Positions 47,085 through 59,039 of a DNA stretch of 64,000 bases are shown here, piece after piece (within the stretch, counting starts at the first letter, position 1; each line of letters opens with the position of its first letter). This DNA is from Canna indica (lineage: Eukaryota > Streptophyta > Magnoliopsida > Zingiberales > Cannaceae), in assembly GCA_034359265.1 (NCBI GenBank), contig CP136896.1:11501501-11565500 (forward strand). The letters are read 5' to 3'. The position numbers and the translations under genes were made by a program. Under the pieces are notes generated by a model that saw only the letters and a program-made list of their open reading frames with translations, did no database searches and was not told the origin of the DNA.

Positions 47085-48667
47085 GCAATAATTTTTTTTA
47101 AAAATAAATTACGAAACCGAATTAGGAACTCCTAAATTCCATTAACCAAATTAAACAAAATATGAAAAACCTCCAAATTACTATTTTGTTCATCTTTTGT
47201 TAACCGACGCACTCGATCATTCTATTTCCATTCAGAAACTTTTGAACATGGTCATCTCATCGAAAAATCTAATAAAATTTCAAAAATAAATAATTCATCA
47301 AAAATATTATAACTAATACGGGACACACGGATCATCAAATCTTTTATTGTATGAGAGTTAAGAGTTTTGATGAAATTATTAAACATTGTCAGCTTCTATA
47401 TTATTTTCTCCATCCACTATTTATTCTTAAATTGGCGCTTATAGGTGTGTCTAAACTCAGGGTTAGATTCAAAAAAGGGTCAATTTCTCCAATAATAAAG
47501 GGTCGATATTATGTGAATTTTTTGTAGTCGCCCCATATCAATTATAAGAGTTTTGCTAAAACTCTCATACAATAAAAGATTTGATATATCTGATGCTTCT
47601 AGATTTCCATGCCTTGATGACTATGATAGACTTAGTTTAATTGCTTCATTTTCACTTTCTGATGTTTGGAATGTTGTAAAGTGGCTGCCGAATGGCAAGA
47701 GTTTTGGCCTGGATGACTTTACTAGCGAGTTCTATAAGCACCATTGGCCCATTTTATCTAACTCTTTCATGCGATGCTTAAATGTTTTTCATAACACTGC
47801 TTATTTGCCTCTAGATTGGACCAAAACAATCCTATCTTTTATCCCTAGACGACCATATCCAACTACCGTTGAAGATTTTCAGCCAAGAGCATTATGTAAT
47901 CTGAATTATAGAATCCTTGTTAAACTATTGGCTAATAGGCTTAATTAGTAGTTTGCTGCTAAACTGGTCTCTTCTGAACAGTCGGCCTTCATTAAAGGCC
48001 GCAGTATTCACGACAACATCCTTGTTGTGCAAGAATTGACTCATTCCATGTTTGGATCCAAAGGGAAGAATCCCTATATTTTGGTCAAGATTGACCTTGA
48101 AAAGGCCTTTGATAAACTCTCATGAGCTGCTATCTTGAAAGTTTTACAAGCTTTTAAATTTCATGATAAATTTATAGACTAGATTTATGCATGTTTATCT
48201 TCTGTTAATTTTTTCTATCTTATTAACACTCAACTTTCGAACTTTCCCCCCTCCAATAGGGGCATAAGACAAGGGGACCCCCTCTCCCCTTTTTTATATG
48301 GGCCGATAGCCCAAGCCCTGACACATCTCTTAAATACTGTTGTTTCGAGTAAACAAATCACCCCTTTTAAATTGAAAAATTCTCTCGAAATCAACCATCT
48401 TATGTTCACTGACGATATCCTTCTAGCCTTTAGAGCTAATAAGAAGAGTCTCGGCTCGATTAAAAGAATTTTCAACACTTATGAACAATTTACTTGACAA
48501 TTTGTCAACTACGCCAAATCGGAAATATTTTTTCCTAGATCTATTTCTAGGGAAAATATTACATGCATTTGCTCTGAGCTCAACATGAAACATGGCTCTT
48601 ACCTTTTCAAATACCTAGGAGCATACATGTCACATAGGAGACCTCCTCCAGAGGCTCAACATGCTAT

Positions 48668-48789
48668 GTTTGCTACGATCCACTCGATGGGATAACTGAT
48701 CTATCAACTTCATAGATCAATCTATTGGCCTAATTAAAATGCTTAAATTGAAGTTGATGATAGCACACCCATCAAGCCTTATAAGCCAA
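48668..48789 (-). mobile_element. TRIM-related LTR fragment
   Basis: On the minus strand TTGGCTTATAAGGCTTGATG, a GCATTTTAATTAGGCCAATAG tract and TATCCCATCGAGTGG match the TRIM LTR at 15408-15574. The part that would follow is replaced by the LTR-like block starting at 48790. Confidence 0.75.
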
Positions 48790-50588
48790 TGTACCGCCGG
48801 AATACCCCGGATCGGGGTAGAAAATTCGGGCAACGACAGCCATGGAGAGCCGGTGTTCGCCCCTCAAGGCAGACGACGCCCCAAGGAAGGTTGACTGTAG
48901 CCCAGCGGCGGCGGCGGCTGCAGCCCGCCACGTCAGGGCGGCCGCCTCCCCGGGGCGAGCGGGACCAGCCCTGGTCGGGGCTGGCCGCACACCTGCCTGG
49001 GTGGCGTTGGTTGCCTACCCTTCGGGCGACGATCATCGCCCGAGGGAGCGGGAGAGGGCGGTGGCCTCCCGCCATCGCCGAGTCCCTTCACCGGCGGCAC
49101 CGCCATCGCCGGCTCAAGCATGAAGAGGGGGAACCCTAACCTTTCTACCTTTAGATTGTAATAGTGGTGTTTTGATTGTAACATTGATTTAATATTTGTA
49201 ATAGTGATATTCTATTGTAACAGTGTTATCTCATATTTATATCAATGTTTTAAAGATTATGTGTTATATTTAGTATAATAATATTTCTGATATTAAGTAT
49301 GGGTGTTACATGTTTATAGCAGTGTTATAAATTGTTATGAATAGAATAGCAGTGTTATAATGAGTCTCTTGTAAATGATTTTATATGAGATTTAGCAGTT
49401 TTTTTGAAAATGATTTTCAGGGGCTTTCCTAAGTCGAATTTTGACATATTATATATGAATTTTTATGTAATCGATGTTCTGGATTCATCAATGAAGTCAG
49501 ATTTTCCAAACGAGATCTATATCATGCGAACAATGTGGGTTTTAGTGCTTCATTTTCTGTGTTAAGTTTATTTTAATAGTATTTTGAGATTAGAGCTTAA
49601 AGTTGTTAATTGTCGGTAGATCCTCTCATAGACTCCTATGGACCCTATAATAAGTGACATTTTTCCTTATTGTGCTATTATTTATTGATGCTTGATTCAG
49701 TATTATCCTTTGGAATTCCTTGCATAATTTTTGGAATCATGACATGTAGTGCTCATTTAGATGATACAACTATGATAACATTGGTATTATTATGTTGATT
49801 ATAATGGACATATCATGTGCTAGAAATATGCTCATAGGGTTATTATTATATGTGTTTTTTACCTTACGCATTAGGTACAAGTGTTATAGCAGTGTTCTTT
49901 ACGTTGACATATTATTATATTTATTAGTGCTCTAATCATTATGATGATATATTTGCGGTCCAATTAGCCTCGTGCTTCTAGCGGTGACACTTTTACGATC
50001 CAATGGACCTAAGGGAGTCTACGGCCAACAAAGATCGGTATTTAATAGATGCACTGAGGCGTGGGGACATTGTGTAGTACTCACGGGCTATCATTGGATA
50101 GTCGTTCTCCCTGTACAAGCGGACGGGGAGAACCACTCTTAGGTGTGAGAGTGGAGAGGAAAACCCACGGAGCTCTTGTCCATATCGCTCTTGATTCACT
50201 ATTAAAATGCATGGATGTGGCATTGATACATGTAGAGCTAAAAGAGTTAATTTTGGAGTTATGCTTGCGTATGTTAGAGTTCATGGCATTTTGAGTTATT
50301 ATCTTGGTGTTTGTCATATTTATGTTGAATCTTACTCAGTCTTCCACTGATGTTTCTCTTATTTTTTCCTCAGATCCGCAGGTGTGGCACGTTCGGAGTT
50401 AGTTGTTTTAGAGTTAGAGTTAGTAGAGTGCTCTGGTACGGGTCTCATATTTGAGCATTAGGACCCATTTTTGAAGTATATATAATTATGGATTATTTTT
50501 GGTCCTATTATGTCATCCTAATCCCTAGTTACGTGATCCTCTTGGGCAGTGTCTGCTTCCTAAAGGAGACCCTAGGAGGGGCGTAACA
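48790..50588 (+). mobile_element. Probable solo LTR inserted in the LINE
   Basis: Starts TGTACCGCCGGAATACCCCG and ends GAGGGGCGTAACA, where LINE coding sequence resumes exactly (LLDQVKAKL from 50589). The first 350 bases are GC-rich and open in many frames but have low complexity. The rest is AT-rich with LTR-like GTGTTATA repeats and a GAACCACTC/ACTCTTAGG tract near 50130. CCCCGGATCGGGG near the start is a hairpin. No good target duplication, since its left side is a broken TRIM LTR. Orientation is inferred from the TG...CA ends and is weak. Confidence 0.5.
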
Positions 50589-51553
50589 CTGCTAGACCAA
50601 GTCAAGGCCAAACTTGGGTCTTGGCAATCCTCCTTCCTATCTCAGGCTCGTAGGGTGGTCTTAATCAAATCTGTGCTTGACTCACTCCCAATTCACTCGA
50701 TGGCTCTTTCATGGTTTTCCTCCGCTTTTGTAGACAAACTTGAAAAAATTATGAGGAAGTTCCTTTGGTCCAACTCAAATGATCATAACGGCCTCCACTT
50801 AATTAATTGGGATACTATCATGTGTCCAGAATCTTTGGGGGCCCGGGTCTTCAAGACCTAGCTGATAAAAGTATGACCCTTCAAGCCAAAAGGGTGCTTT
50901 CTTACTTAAACAACTCCCCTACACCTTGGGTATAAGGACTTGCGTTTAAATCATTTGGCTCCAACTAGGAATTCATCCCGAAGTTGGAAATTATTTTGCA
51001 AATCTTTTACCATGTTATTTCAAGCTTGCAAAAAAATTTGTAAAATCGATTGCAATACTTATGTTTTATATGATTCTTAGTTTTTAGATATACCTCTTTA
51101 CTTGAAGCCAACTTTCATAAACATGAACATCTTTTCTTGTGATTTTAATTTAAATAGCTTTATTCGTAACCAAAATTGGAAGCCACTTGAGGTAAGCAAT
51201 GGCTTCGGCTCGGTTCTGGAGGAATCTGTCACGCCCCAACTTAGGGTCACGTGACCGGCCAGGGTATACGTGCCTATATCCCGCAGCCTAAACCATGCAC
51301 ATGCCAACTCAATAAATAAATATAGTGGAAAGAAATAACAAGTTTTATTTCAAATGAAAAGCGAACCAAAACAGAGTTTATTTCAAGTTGCTTAAATGAA
51401 ACGTAAAGTGCGGAAATAACAACTTAAGTTCAACATTTTAAAAGTCCAGCTACAATAAAGTCTGAAATAAATGTCATAAATGCCCTCAGGGTTATAACTC
51501 CAAATCAAACTAATAAAAGTGCATGACTACTACCAAAAGACTCGACTACGACC

Positions 51554-52800
51554 TTAAGCTCGCTGGCCTCCTCCCTGAGTCTGACCCCTCTGAGCTACGG
51601 AACCCACTAACATCGATGCTTTTCCTCTGGTCTGATCAGGCTGCTGACTGCCCTTGCTAGGGAAATCCTTTTTGTAGTGCCCGGCCTGCCCACAACTGAA
51701 ACACACCACTGACCGTCCCCAACAAGTTCCCCAGTGCCTCCTGTGACATCGGTTATACTGCGGTGGCCCAGATTTCCGCTGCGGACCTCCAGATGACGCT
51801 CCTGATCCTGGACCCTAGAACTGTTATGACCTCCGCCCTGCGGCGGATCCGCCGCCCTGGGAGTACCAACAGAATGAGCTGGTTGATCCCCTGAATGCTG
51901 GGGCCGAAACTTCTTCTTCTGATATCCATCATGCTTGTCTATCGGTACTAGTGCCTCCTTCCGGAGCACCTCGTCAACGACCCGGGCAAATGAAGTATCC
52001 TCAGTGTAATGGATCATTTTGACAATCTACGGCCTCAGCCCCACAACAAACCTCTTGATCTTGGCGGTCTCTGTGGCTATCAAGGTGGGATGGTACTTCG
52101 AGAGTCGTGTGAACTTCATCTCATAATCTATCACTGACATGCTACCCGTCTGACGCAGTAGCTCGAACTCCTTCACCAGCTTATCTCGGACGCTCATCGA
52201 CTGGTACTTATTTATCATAGCAGCTCTAAACTCCTCCCAAGTAGGGGGCGGTACATCTGCTATTGGACGGTCCCTCCAGGTATGGAGCCAATCCTTAGCT
52301 GGTCCTCTCAGCTGTAACCCGATCAGTCGAGCAGTCGTCTCAGAAGAACAACCAAGCTCCATGCACAGCTCATAACAATCTCCCAGGAAATTGGTGACCT
52401 CCACCCGCTGATCTGTCCCTGTATACTCTAGTGGCTTGAATGCAACAAAATCTGCATAAGAAATTACTTTAGGGGCTCTGACCACTGGTGCCACTGGCTG
52501 AACCACCTATGGTACTGCGGGCGCTGTTGGTACTGGCGGTGGCTGCTGCCTCAGCTCCTGCTCTCTACGAAGTACCTCTGTCAGCTCAGCCACGCAAGCC
52601 TGCAGCTGCATAATAATAGAATCTTGTCCCACCTCCTCCCGGGCTTGCGGTGGTCTCCCATGACCCTGGCCCCGACCTCGACCTCGGCGCTCAGTGGAGT
52701 TGCTATCACTACCACTCATTGCGGTATCAAAGGCCTCCATCGATCTTGAAACACCAGAAAAGAAACAATTTATAATTAAGCAATTGAATTCACCCAACAT
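51554..52800 (-). pseudogene. Gypsy gag, nearly intact
   Basis: Reads in one frame from about 52800 with in-frame stops at 52507-52509 and 52027-52029, then a frameshift near 51800. Visible are an Arg/Gly-rich N-terminus, the capsid core (FKPLEYTGTDQRVEVTNFL, WLHTWRDRPIADVPPPTWEE, FELLRQTGSMSVIDYEMKF, KRFVVGLRP) and DEVLRKEALVP. In another frame follow a CHRRHWGTC finger and a zinc knuckle CFSCGQAGHYKKDF, whose last Cys is Phe. A stop lies at 51556-51554. The family is a chromovirus-like plant gypsy; this is inferred from gag only. Confidence 0.85.
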
Positions 52801-52937
52801 TTTACAAACTTAACCACAAGTCGCGCTGAGGTGCAGAGTTAGCCCATTGATCTCATAGCATACCCCTACCGTATACTAACACGCTAGCAATGCCCTATAC
52901 AGTAACAACTCTAGGTCGTAGTCAAACCGAACCACAT

Positions 52938-52949
52938 GCTTTGATACCA
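52938..52949 (-). other. Primer-binding site of the gypsy element
   Basis: The minus strand reads TGGTATCAAAGC, a tRNA-Met-type primer site, just inside the LTR end TGACA. Confidence 0.85.
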
Positions 52950-52952
52950 CAT

Positions 52953-55721
52953 TGTCACGCCCCAACTCAGGGTCACGTGACCGGCCATGGTATACGTGCC
53001 TATACCCCGCAGCCTAAATCATGCACATGCCAACTCAACAAATAAATATAGCGAAAAGAAATAACAAGTTTTATTTCAAATAAAAAGTGAACGAAAACAG
53101 AGTTTATTTCAAGTTGCTTAAATGAAACGTAAAGTGCGGAAATAATAACTTAAGTTCAACATTTTAAAAGTCCAGCTATAATAAAGTCTGAAATAAATGC
53201 CATAAATGCTCTCAGGGCTACAACTCCAAATCAAACTAATAAAAGTGCATAACTACTACCAAAAGACTCGACTATGACCCTAACTAGGACTGTTATGCGA
53301 TCATGCAGCTCCTCTGCCCTCCAGCGGCGCCAAGTGCATCCAACCCACCTCACCGGTCAGGCTCTGCAAAATAGAAATCAAACGGCAATGGGTGAGTTCA
53401 AAGAACTTAGCGAGCGGAATTATCAACCCTCACAAATAAATATCACAAAGATAACAAGAATGAAAATCTATCTCTACAGAAAGTAAAGTCACGAATGTGT
53501 GACTAGCTAACATGCCAACAGGCCACACATGCCTCAAGGCATCTAACCCTCCAAGAGTGGAGAACATTAGGGCGAAGTCTACCATGCCTGAAGGCAACAA
53601 CACATACTAGGATAATCGGGAAGGCCCTCCGAACTTATCCTAGTACAAGGAAACTTGGGAGCAATCAGGAAAGGCCATCCGAACTTGCTCCGCGAGAGGT
53701 GATATCACAAGAGTAATCGGGCAGACCCTCTGAACTTACTCTTTTAAGACATCACATGAATAATCGGGAAAGACCATCTAAACTTATTCCTCTTTAAATA
53801 TAAATCATCTCGGGGATAATCGGGTAGGCCCTCCGAACTTATCCCACGAGACCAAACTGGAACAATCGGGAAATGCCCTCCGAACTTATTCCACGGGTTG
53901 GGAATTTGTTGTCCAACCTTCAGGGATTAATTAGCCCGTAATCCGGAACCTAATCGAGCTGCATCACCATTCGTAAGGATATGGCGCATCATGACCTAAG
54001 TCAAGACTCTCCTACGATGTCCTAGGGGTGTCCTCATTAGGAAGCGTTTCAACATTCCACACCCGACCCCCATCTCTTAGACCCGTAATATCATGAACCT
54101 GTGTGGTTTTATTTCATGCATACTTTATAAGTTGGTTCATAACAGATTATGCTCACCCTTAACCCAATTTTAATTATGCAATTAAAATTTAGATTACCAA
54201 GATTAAGGTTTTGTTTTAGTTATTATTCTACCATGTACTGATTTATCTAACCCGAATCTAGTCTCCAAAGTGTGTCCTATGTTTCCAAACTATATTTTTT
54301 GGTTGAAACGATAGGTTACACGACTATATTCACAAAAATACACACACTACAGCAAGCAATCTAAAAATAGCACAAATTCATCATCTCAGCATAAAATTCC
54401 AACAACATATAATTTTCAGCATAACATGAAATTAAATTCGAAAATTAATAGAAATTAACTCCTTAATTGTCATTATGATAGAATACTAATCTCGAGATTA
54501 ATTTCACAGAATTCATGCTTTTTAATCAAGATTAAAAAGAATCTACAATACTTTAATCAAGAAACAATATCAAGATTTAGAATCCCCATTCTCAAGAATC
54601 CCCATGGCATAAATTACAAGATCTTGATCCTAATTATGATTTCTATCCAAAAATCACAGATTTAATCCTAAGCATGCAATCCACAAATCAAGAACCCAAA
54701 TTAGGTAAAGAGATCAAGATTTACACATCAAGGAGACAAGAAGGCTCATTCGGGCTTTTCATCGAACACCTTGAGGGCGACCCCAATTTTCCCCTTGGCT
54801 GAGCACCCCTAGGTTTACCCTAGGGCTGCCGAGCCCCTTAGGGAGAGGTTAGGGCCTCCTCAAGCACAAACTACAAGAAATCACGGCAAGAACTCGAAAG
54901 AACGTCGAAACAATCCAGGAATGAAACAAGAAACGCCAAGCCGCCAAGAACGGTTCAAGAATTCGAAGAAAACCCGAAAGAGAGAGGGTAAACCACTTAC
55001 TTAATTTGGAAAGAGGATTGGAGAAAAAAATCCAATCGACGACCTCCGATTTCGGCTCCAAAATCCGACGACTTAACCCCCAAAGAAGAAGGGGCGGGCG
55101 GCGGCTCCTCCCAAGCTGCCGGTTCCAAGGGGAAGGGAAGAAGCAAGAGGGGGGCGGCTCACCTTAGGGCGGCGGCTCCCTTGACTTGGCTCCACAGGGA
55201 AGAGAAGAGGAAGAGGAGAAGGGAAGGCTGGCGGCGGCTCGGCTTTGGGTGGCGGTGGCTCCAAGGGGAAAGAGAGAAGGGGGCCAGCTGCTGGCTCCGT
55301 CTCTTCAAAACTTTGGGGTGGCTCCAAAAATAGGAGCCACAAGCCAAGGGGATGGGGCTTTGTACTCCCTCCTCAATCCTAACCCCTCTAAACCCTTTAT
55401 TCAACCCGCATCCACCTTAAGCCGAACCCGAACCCGAACCCGAACCCGCTAACTTAAATTAACTTAATTAAACTTATTCTAATCCTAAAATGAATCATAA
55501 GCAATTAAATAAGCACATAAACATAATTAAATAATTATGCATACACAACATCAAATTGAATAATTTTAACTACTCAAGCCTAATAATTTCATATCCTACT
55601 TACCCGAGCTCGCAAGCTTGCACCAGACCATGAGTCGACTCGGCTCGACCTCGAACTAGTCCGCTAGGCTGGCAACACAAACATAAGAGGAAAATAAAAT
55701 TAAAATATCTATAATATTACA
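52953..55721 (-). mobile_element. 5' LTR of the gypsy element, 2.77 kb
   Basis: The forward strand starts TGTCACGCCCCAACTCAGGG, repeating 51227 onward for about 330 bases, and ends ATATTACA. It holds a minisatellite (53560-53900), a GC-rich segment (54750-55450) with spurious open frames, and an (ACCCGA)n tract at about 55423-55448. Confidence 0.82.
53560..53900. repeat. Minisatellite within the gypsy LTR
   Basis: Five to six units of about 55-60 bases, each with AATCGGGAARGCCCTCCGAA followed by CTTATYCC-type sequence (Y = C/T) and a variable spacer. Confidence 0.8.
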
Positions 55722-57188
55722 TAATCCATCTTAAGGATTGAGTTGTCTTTGAACCCTGATGATGATTCGTATGTTTGGAGTATTGACTTAGGGGGTAGAG
55801 TTACTACTAAGTGAGCCTACTGTTTTCTGAGAAATCATGAACCAACCTCCATCTCGAATCCTTTGCCTTTCTCTTGGAAGCTTCTTTGAAAATTAGTTTA
55901 CCTCCAAAAGTAAAACTATTTGCTTGGAAACTTCTACACCACTGCTTACCTACCAACTCAAGACTTCTTCGTCTCCGTATTCTCACTTCTGACTCTTGCA
56001 CACTATGCTCAAATCACCCCGAAACAACCCAACACCTATTTTTCGAGTGCCCCTTGACAACCAATGTGTGGAACATTGTATCCGCTAAAAGCAAGATTCC
56101 TCTCTTTAACCGTTCTTCCTGGGGTACTGGTGCTTGGCTTACTTGTTCCTCCCCTCATTCGAGGGCTAAGATGTTGAAGCTGGCCATCATCGTTAACTCC
56201 TGTTGGTTCATCTTGTACACTAGAAACAGTTTGTTGCACGAGGTCCGACAGCCTACATCCTCTAGTCTTGCTATCATGACTTTGGTCTATACCAATGATT
56301 ATTTTACACATACCTTACCTGATGGGACCACAGATCGCAATAACACTTTAATTAAATGGATTCCACCAGACCCAAGCTTTCTCAAAATCAATTGTGATGC
56401 CTCTTTGGCCACTGATACGGGAGGTACGGGCTTTGTGGTTCGTAATAACTCAGGATTTTGCCTAACTATTTTCGATGCGTCGGCTTTCATGTCCAACGTG
56501 CTTCACTTGGAAGCAACTGCCGTAAAGAGGGCGCTGATGTTTGCATTTGAACATTCACTACCTAATTTTGTTGTGGAATCTGACTCAAAAGTATTGATAG
56601 ATGTATATAACAAATCAGCGTCTGTGCCGTGGTCCATCTCCTCCATTGTTGACGACATCTTTTTTCTCAAGAGCACTTGTAACTTCGTTAGCTTTGTTTT
56701 TAGTTTTAAAGAGGGTAATAAAACTGCCCACTAGGTAGCAAATCATGCCAGAGTCTCTCGAGACTTGTTTGTTTGGCATTCGATTCGGCCTTCGGACTTG
56801 TAGTCCATCTTGTATTTTGATCTTTTTGACCCAGGCTCTCACCGAGCTATTTAATAGATGTTGTTTTGGTAAAAAAATAAATAAATAAAAGATAATTTGA
56901 TGATATGTGTGCCTCATATCAATTATAATATTGTTAATATATTATTCAATTTTTAATAGTTTTAATAGGTTTTTCCAATGAGATCCGATAATGTTCAAGT
57001 TTACAAGTGGAAACGGAATGATCGAGTGCGTCAATTAACGAAAGATGAAACAGAAGGGTAGTTTGAAGATTTTCCATATTTCATTCCGGTTTGGAGAATT
57101 AAGGGGTCTTTAATCCGGCTTCAATAATTTTAAATTGACTTTTTTAAAAAATCAAATAGTCAAACTCATCAGTCATCATTGTCGGAGG

Positions 57189-58248
57189 CAGGGATGGACT
57201 AGAGAGGGTTTGGGACGGCGAAGTCTATCCTATCCCAAACTCATTAAGAAAACTCAACCCTAAACTCGTCCCAAACCCGTAATTCCCAAACTCATCCCAC
57301 TAATTTAATGGGTACCCATTGGGTACCTGCTTTTCGCCCGTTAATAAATTTCATATAAAAAAATTGTTCTATAATCTACGTACATATCATAATATCTAAG
57401 AATAGTTAATAAAATTTATATAAAAAAATTGTTCTACATACTTATCATAACACCTAATATTATATAACTTATACGAATAGTTTAAAATTACAAAATGTGC
57501 TCAAATGACAAATATAAACTACAAGTTCAAATTGATTACAACAAGTGGCGTGGGCGGCAGGTAAGAAAATAGGTAAGAAAATAGGAGCAAACCTGAGAAG
57601 CAGATCGAGGGGGGCGTCCGGGTCGCAGCGTCAGAGAAGCAGATCGAGGCGGGCGTCGCAGCATCGGAGAAGCAGATCGAGGGGGCATCTGTGTCGCAGC
57701 GTCGGAGAAGTTAGTCGGGGTTGAGGCGGTGGCTGTGCGACTGCCGTGTGACGGGATAAGCATATCGAGGATTCGAGGGGGGGGCGTCCGTGTCGCAGTG
57801 CCGACTGTCGAGCGATAGGAGGGGCGGCGAGTCACTGGACATGGGTGAATAAATGTGTTATCATGTTAGGGTATATGTAATTAAAATAGTGTAGTGTATT
57901 GTTATATTATTATAATATAAATGTGTTAGGGTATAGGTGATTAAATGTGTTGTTGTTGTATAATGTATACTTAACTTTAATTAAAAAATATATATTGAAC
58001 TCTAATTAAAAAAACATAACTACCCTATATACATACATGGATAATATGAGAGGTATTTTAGTAATTTTATACTTAATGGGTTTGAAACAAGTTTTAGACT
58101 AAAATCCTAAACTCGTCCCAAATCCTACAAGATTTTTACCTCAAGATTTTATACCTGTCCCACGATCCAACGGGCAAAATCCGCTAATAATCTATCAGGA
58201 TTTGGGATGAATGAAATACTCATTTACACAAATTTACTGTCACCCCTA
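57189..58248. mobile_element. Non-autonomous hAT element with internal tandem repeats
   Basis: Ends CAGGGATGGAC and TGTCACCCCTA; flanks GTCGGAGG (57181-57188) and GTCGGATG (58249-58256), an 8-bp target duplication with one mismatch. Subterminal blocks carry CCCAAACTCGTCCC and TGGGTACCCATTGGGTACC motifs. At 57595-57712 a GC-rich unit starting GAGAAGCAGATCGAGG is repeated three times. Open frames there (57536-57835 minus) follow from the repeat. No transposase. Confidence 0.75.
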
Positions 58249-58849
58249 GTCGGATGTGTCAATTGATTGAAAAAACAAATAAATTAGAACCACACAATAA
58301 GATCATCATTAAATATTTAAAGCTTTATTTAATGTGTCAATCAGAACTTCAAAATAAAAAAAATCATTAGGATTGTTATTCGTATGTCACTTCTCATCAT
58401 TAAAACTTTGAGAACAATACTCAAAGCACTGCCTATCAGCCAATCAGAATCTATATTATACCATTATACGTCTACACCTTGATGGCTAAATTTGGAGAGT
58501 CCTACTTTCTCGTTATATCCATCGAAATTTGTTTTTGTTACGAATCTTTATGAACTAAGGCTCATTTTGTACATTGTGTAGTACTATTTTATAGGGCACA
58601 TTTAATATATTGTGTAAGCTTTCTGTATAATATATAATATTATATAGTATTTTAAAAAAATATTAACTAATATCTGCATTAAAAATAATATCTCATAAAC
58701 TATCATAAGGTGTATTAGTAATACACTCTCAAAGCTCTTCATTAATCTGTACTAGAACTTTTAATATTTTGGATACTCATTTTAACTCCGGCCAAAAATT
58801 AAAAAATATTTAAAAAATAATAATAAAATATATTATATAATTTTTTATA
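58249..58849. other. AT-rich spacer
   Basis: No gene, RNA or well-bounded repeat is seen. Confidence 0.4.
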
Positions 58850-58953
58850 TTATATTATATTATATTATATTATATATATTACATTATATTATATTATATT
58901 ATATTATATTATATTATATTATATTATATTATATTATATTATATTATATTATA
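58850..58953. repeat. (ATATT)n microsatellite
   Basis: About twenty pentanucleotide units, interrupted once near 58876. Confidence 0.95.
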
Positions 58954-59039
58954 CCGATTAGTCAATACATACTAGTATTATATAGGCTAGTACATATGTG
59001 CACTAAATACTATATAATAATAGTACTATACAGACTAAT

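Larger units (their letters stand above)
51227..55721 (-). mobile_element. Gag-only Ty3/gypsy element (pol deleted)
   Basis: On the minus strand: full 5' LTR (55721-52953), primer site (52949-52938), gag (about 52800-51554), then directly the last 330 bases of the 3' LTR (to 51227). Flanks GAATC (51222-51226) and TAATC (55722-55726) form a 5-bp duplication with one mismatch. The two LTR copies have nearly the same last 330 bases. Protease, RT, RNase H and integrase are missing, as is most of the 3' LTR, so a deletion joined the end of gag to the LTR. It is inserted in the LINE. Confidence 0.85.
47590..56880 (+). pseudogene. 5'-truncated LINE (RT, zf-RVT, RNase H) carrying nested insertions
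   Basis: L1-type LINE in three pieces. 47590-48667: KWLPNGKSFGLDDFTSEFY, then EQSAFIKGRSIHDNIL, VKIDLEKAFDKLS, GIRQGDPLSPFLYG and the catalytic FTDDILLAF. 50589-51226: LLDQVKAKLGSWQSSFLSQA and MRKFLWSN. 55727-56880: KISLPPKVKLFAWKLLHHCL, zf-RVT CTLCSNHPETTQHLFFECP, and RNase H (INCDASLATDTGGTGFVVRN, EATAVKRAL, VESDSKVLID). The tail ends in AAAAAAATAAATAAATAAAAG. Flanks AAAAGATTTGATATAT (about 47573) and AAAAGATAATTTGATGATAT (about 56888) look like the target duplication. In-frame stops show it is dead, though 55874-56734 is open for 286 codons. Confidence 0.9.
47085..57150. mobile_element. Foldback element, copy 2, split by a large nested LINE insertion
   Basis: The left arm (47085-47400: CGAAACCGAATTAGGAACTC, CGACGCACTCGATCATTC, AAATAATTCATCAAAAATAT) matches the reverse of 56895-57150 (AGCCGGATTAAAGACC, GACGCACTCGATCATTCCG). 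A turn lies at 47400-47585, where CGCCCCATATCAATTATAAGAG mirrors the left arm. The right arm is cut at about 47586 and resumes near 56895. Removing the inserted LINE gives a foldback of about 0.75 kb, the same family as 45150-45965. Confidence 0.75.

Noticed and set aside
48779..49139. Overlapping 90-116-codon frames in GC-rich DNA
   Set aside because: Open on both strands and inside an LTR-like block; no domain or splice signal.
55073..55452. Pro-rich frames near the end of the gypsy LTR
   Set aside because: They lie inside the LTR, occur on both strands, and partly come from an (ACCCGA)n repeat.
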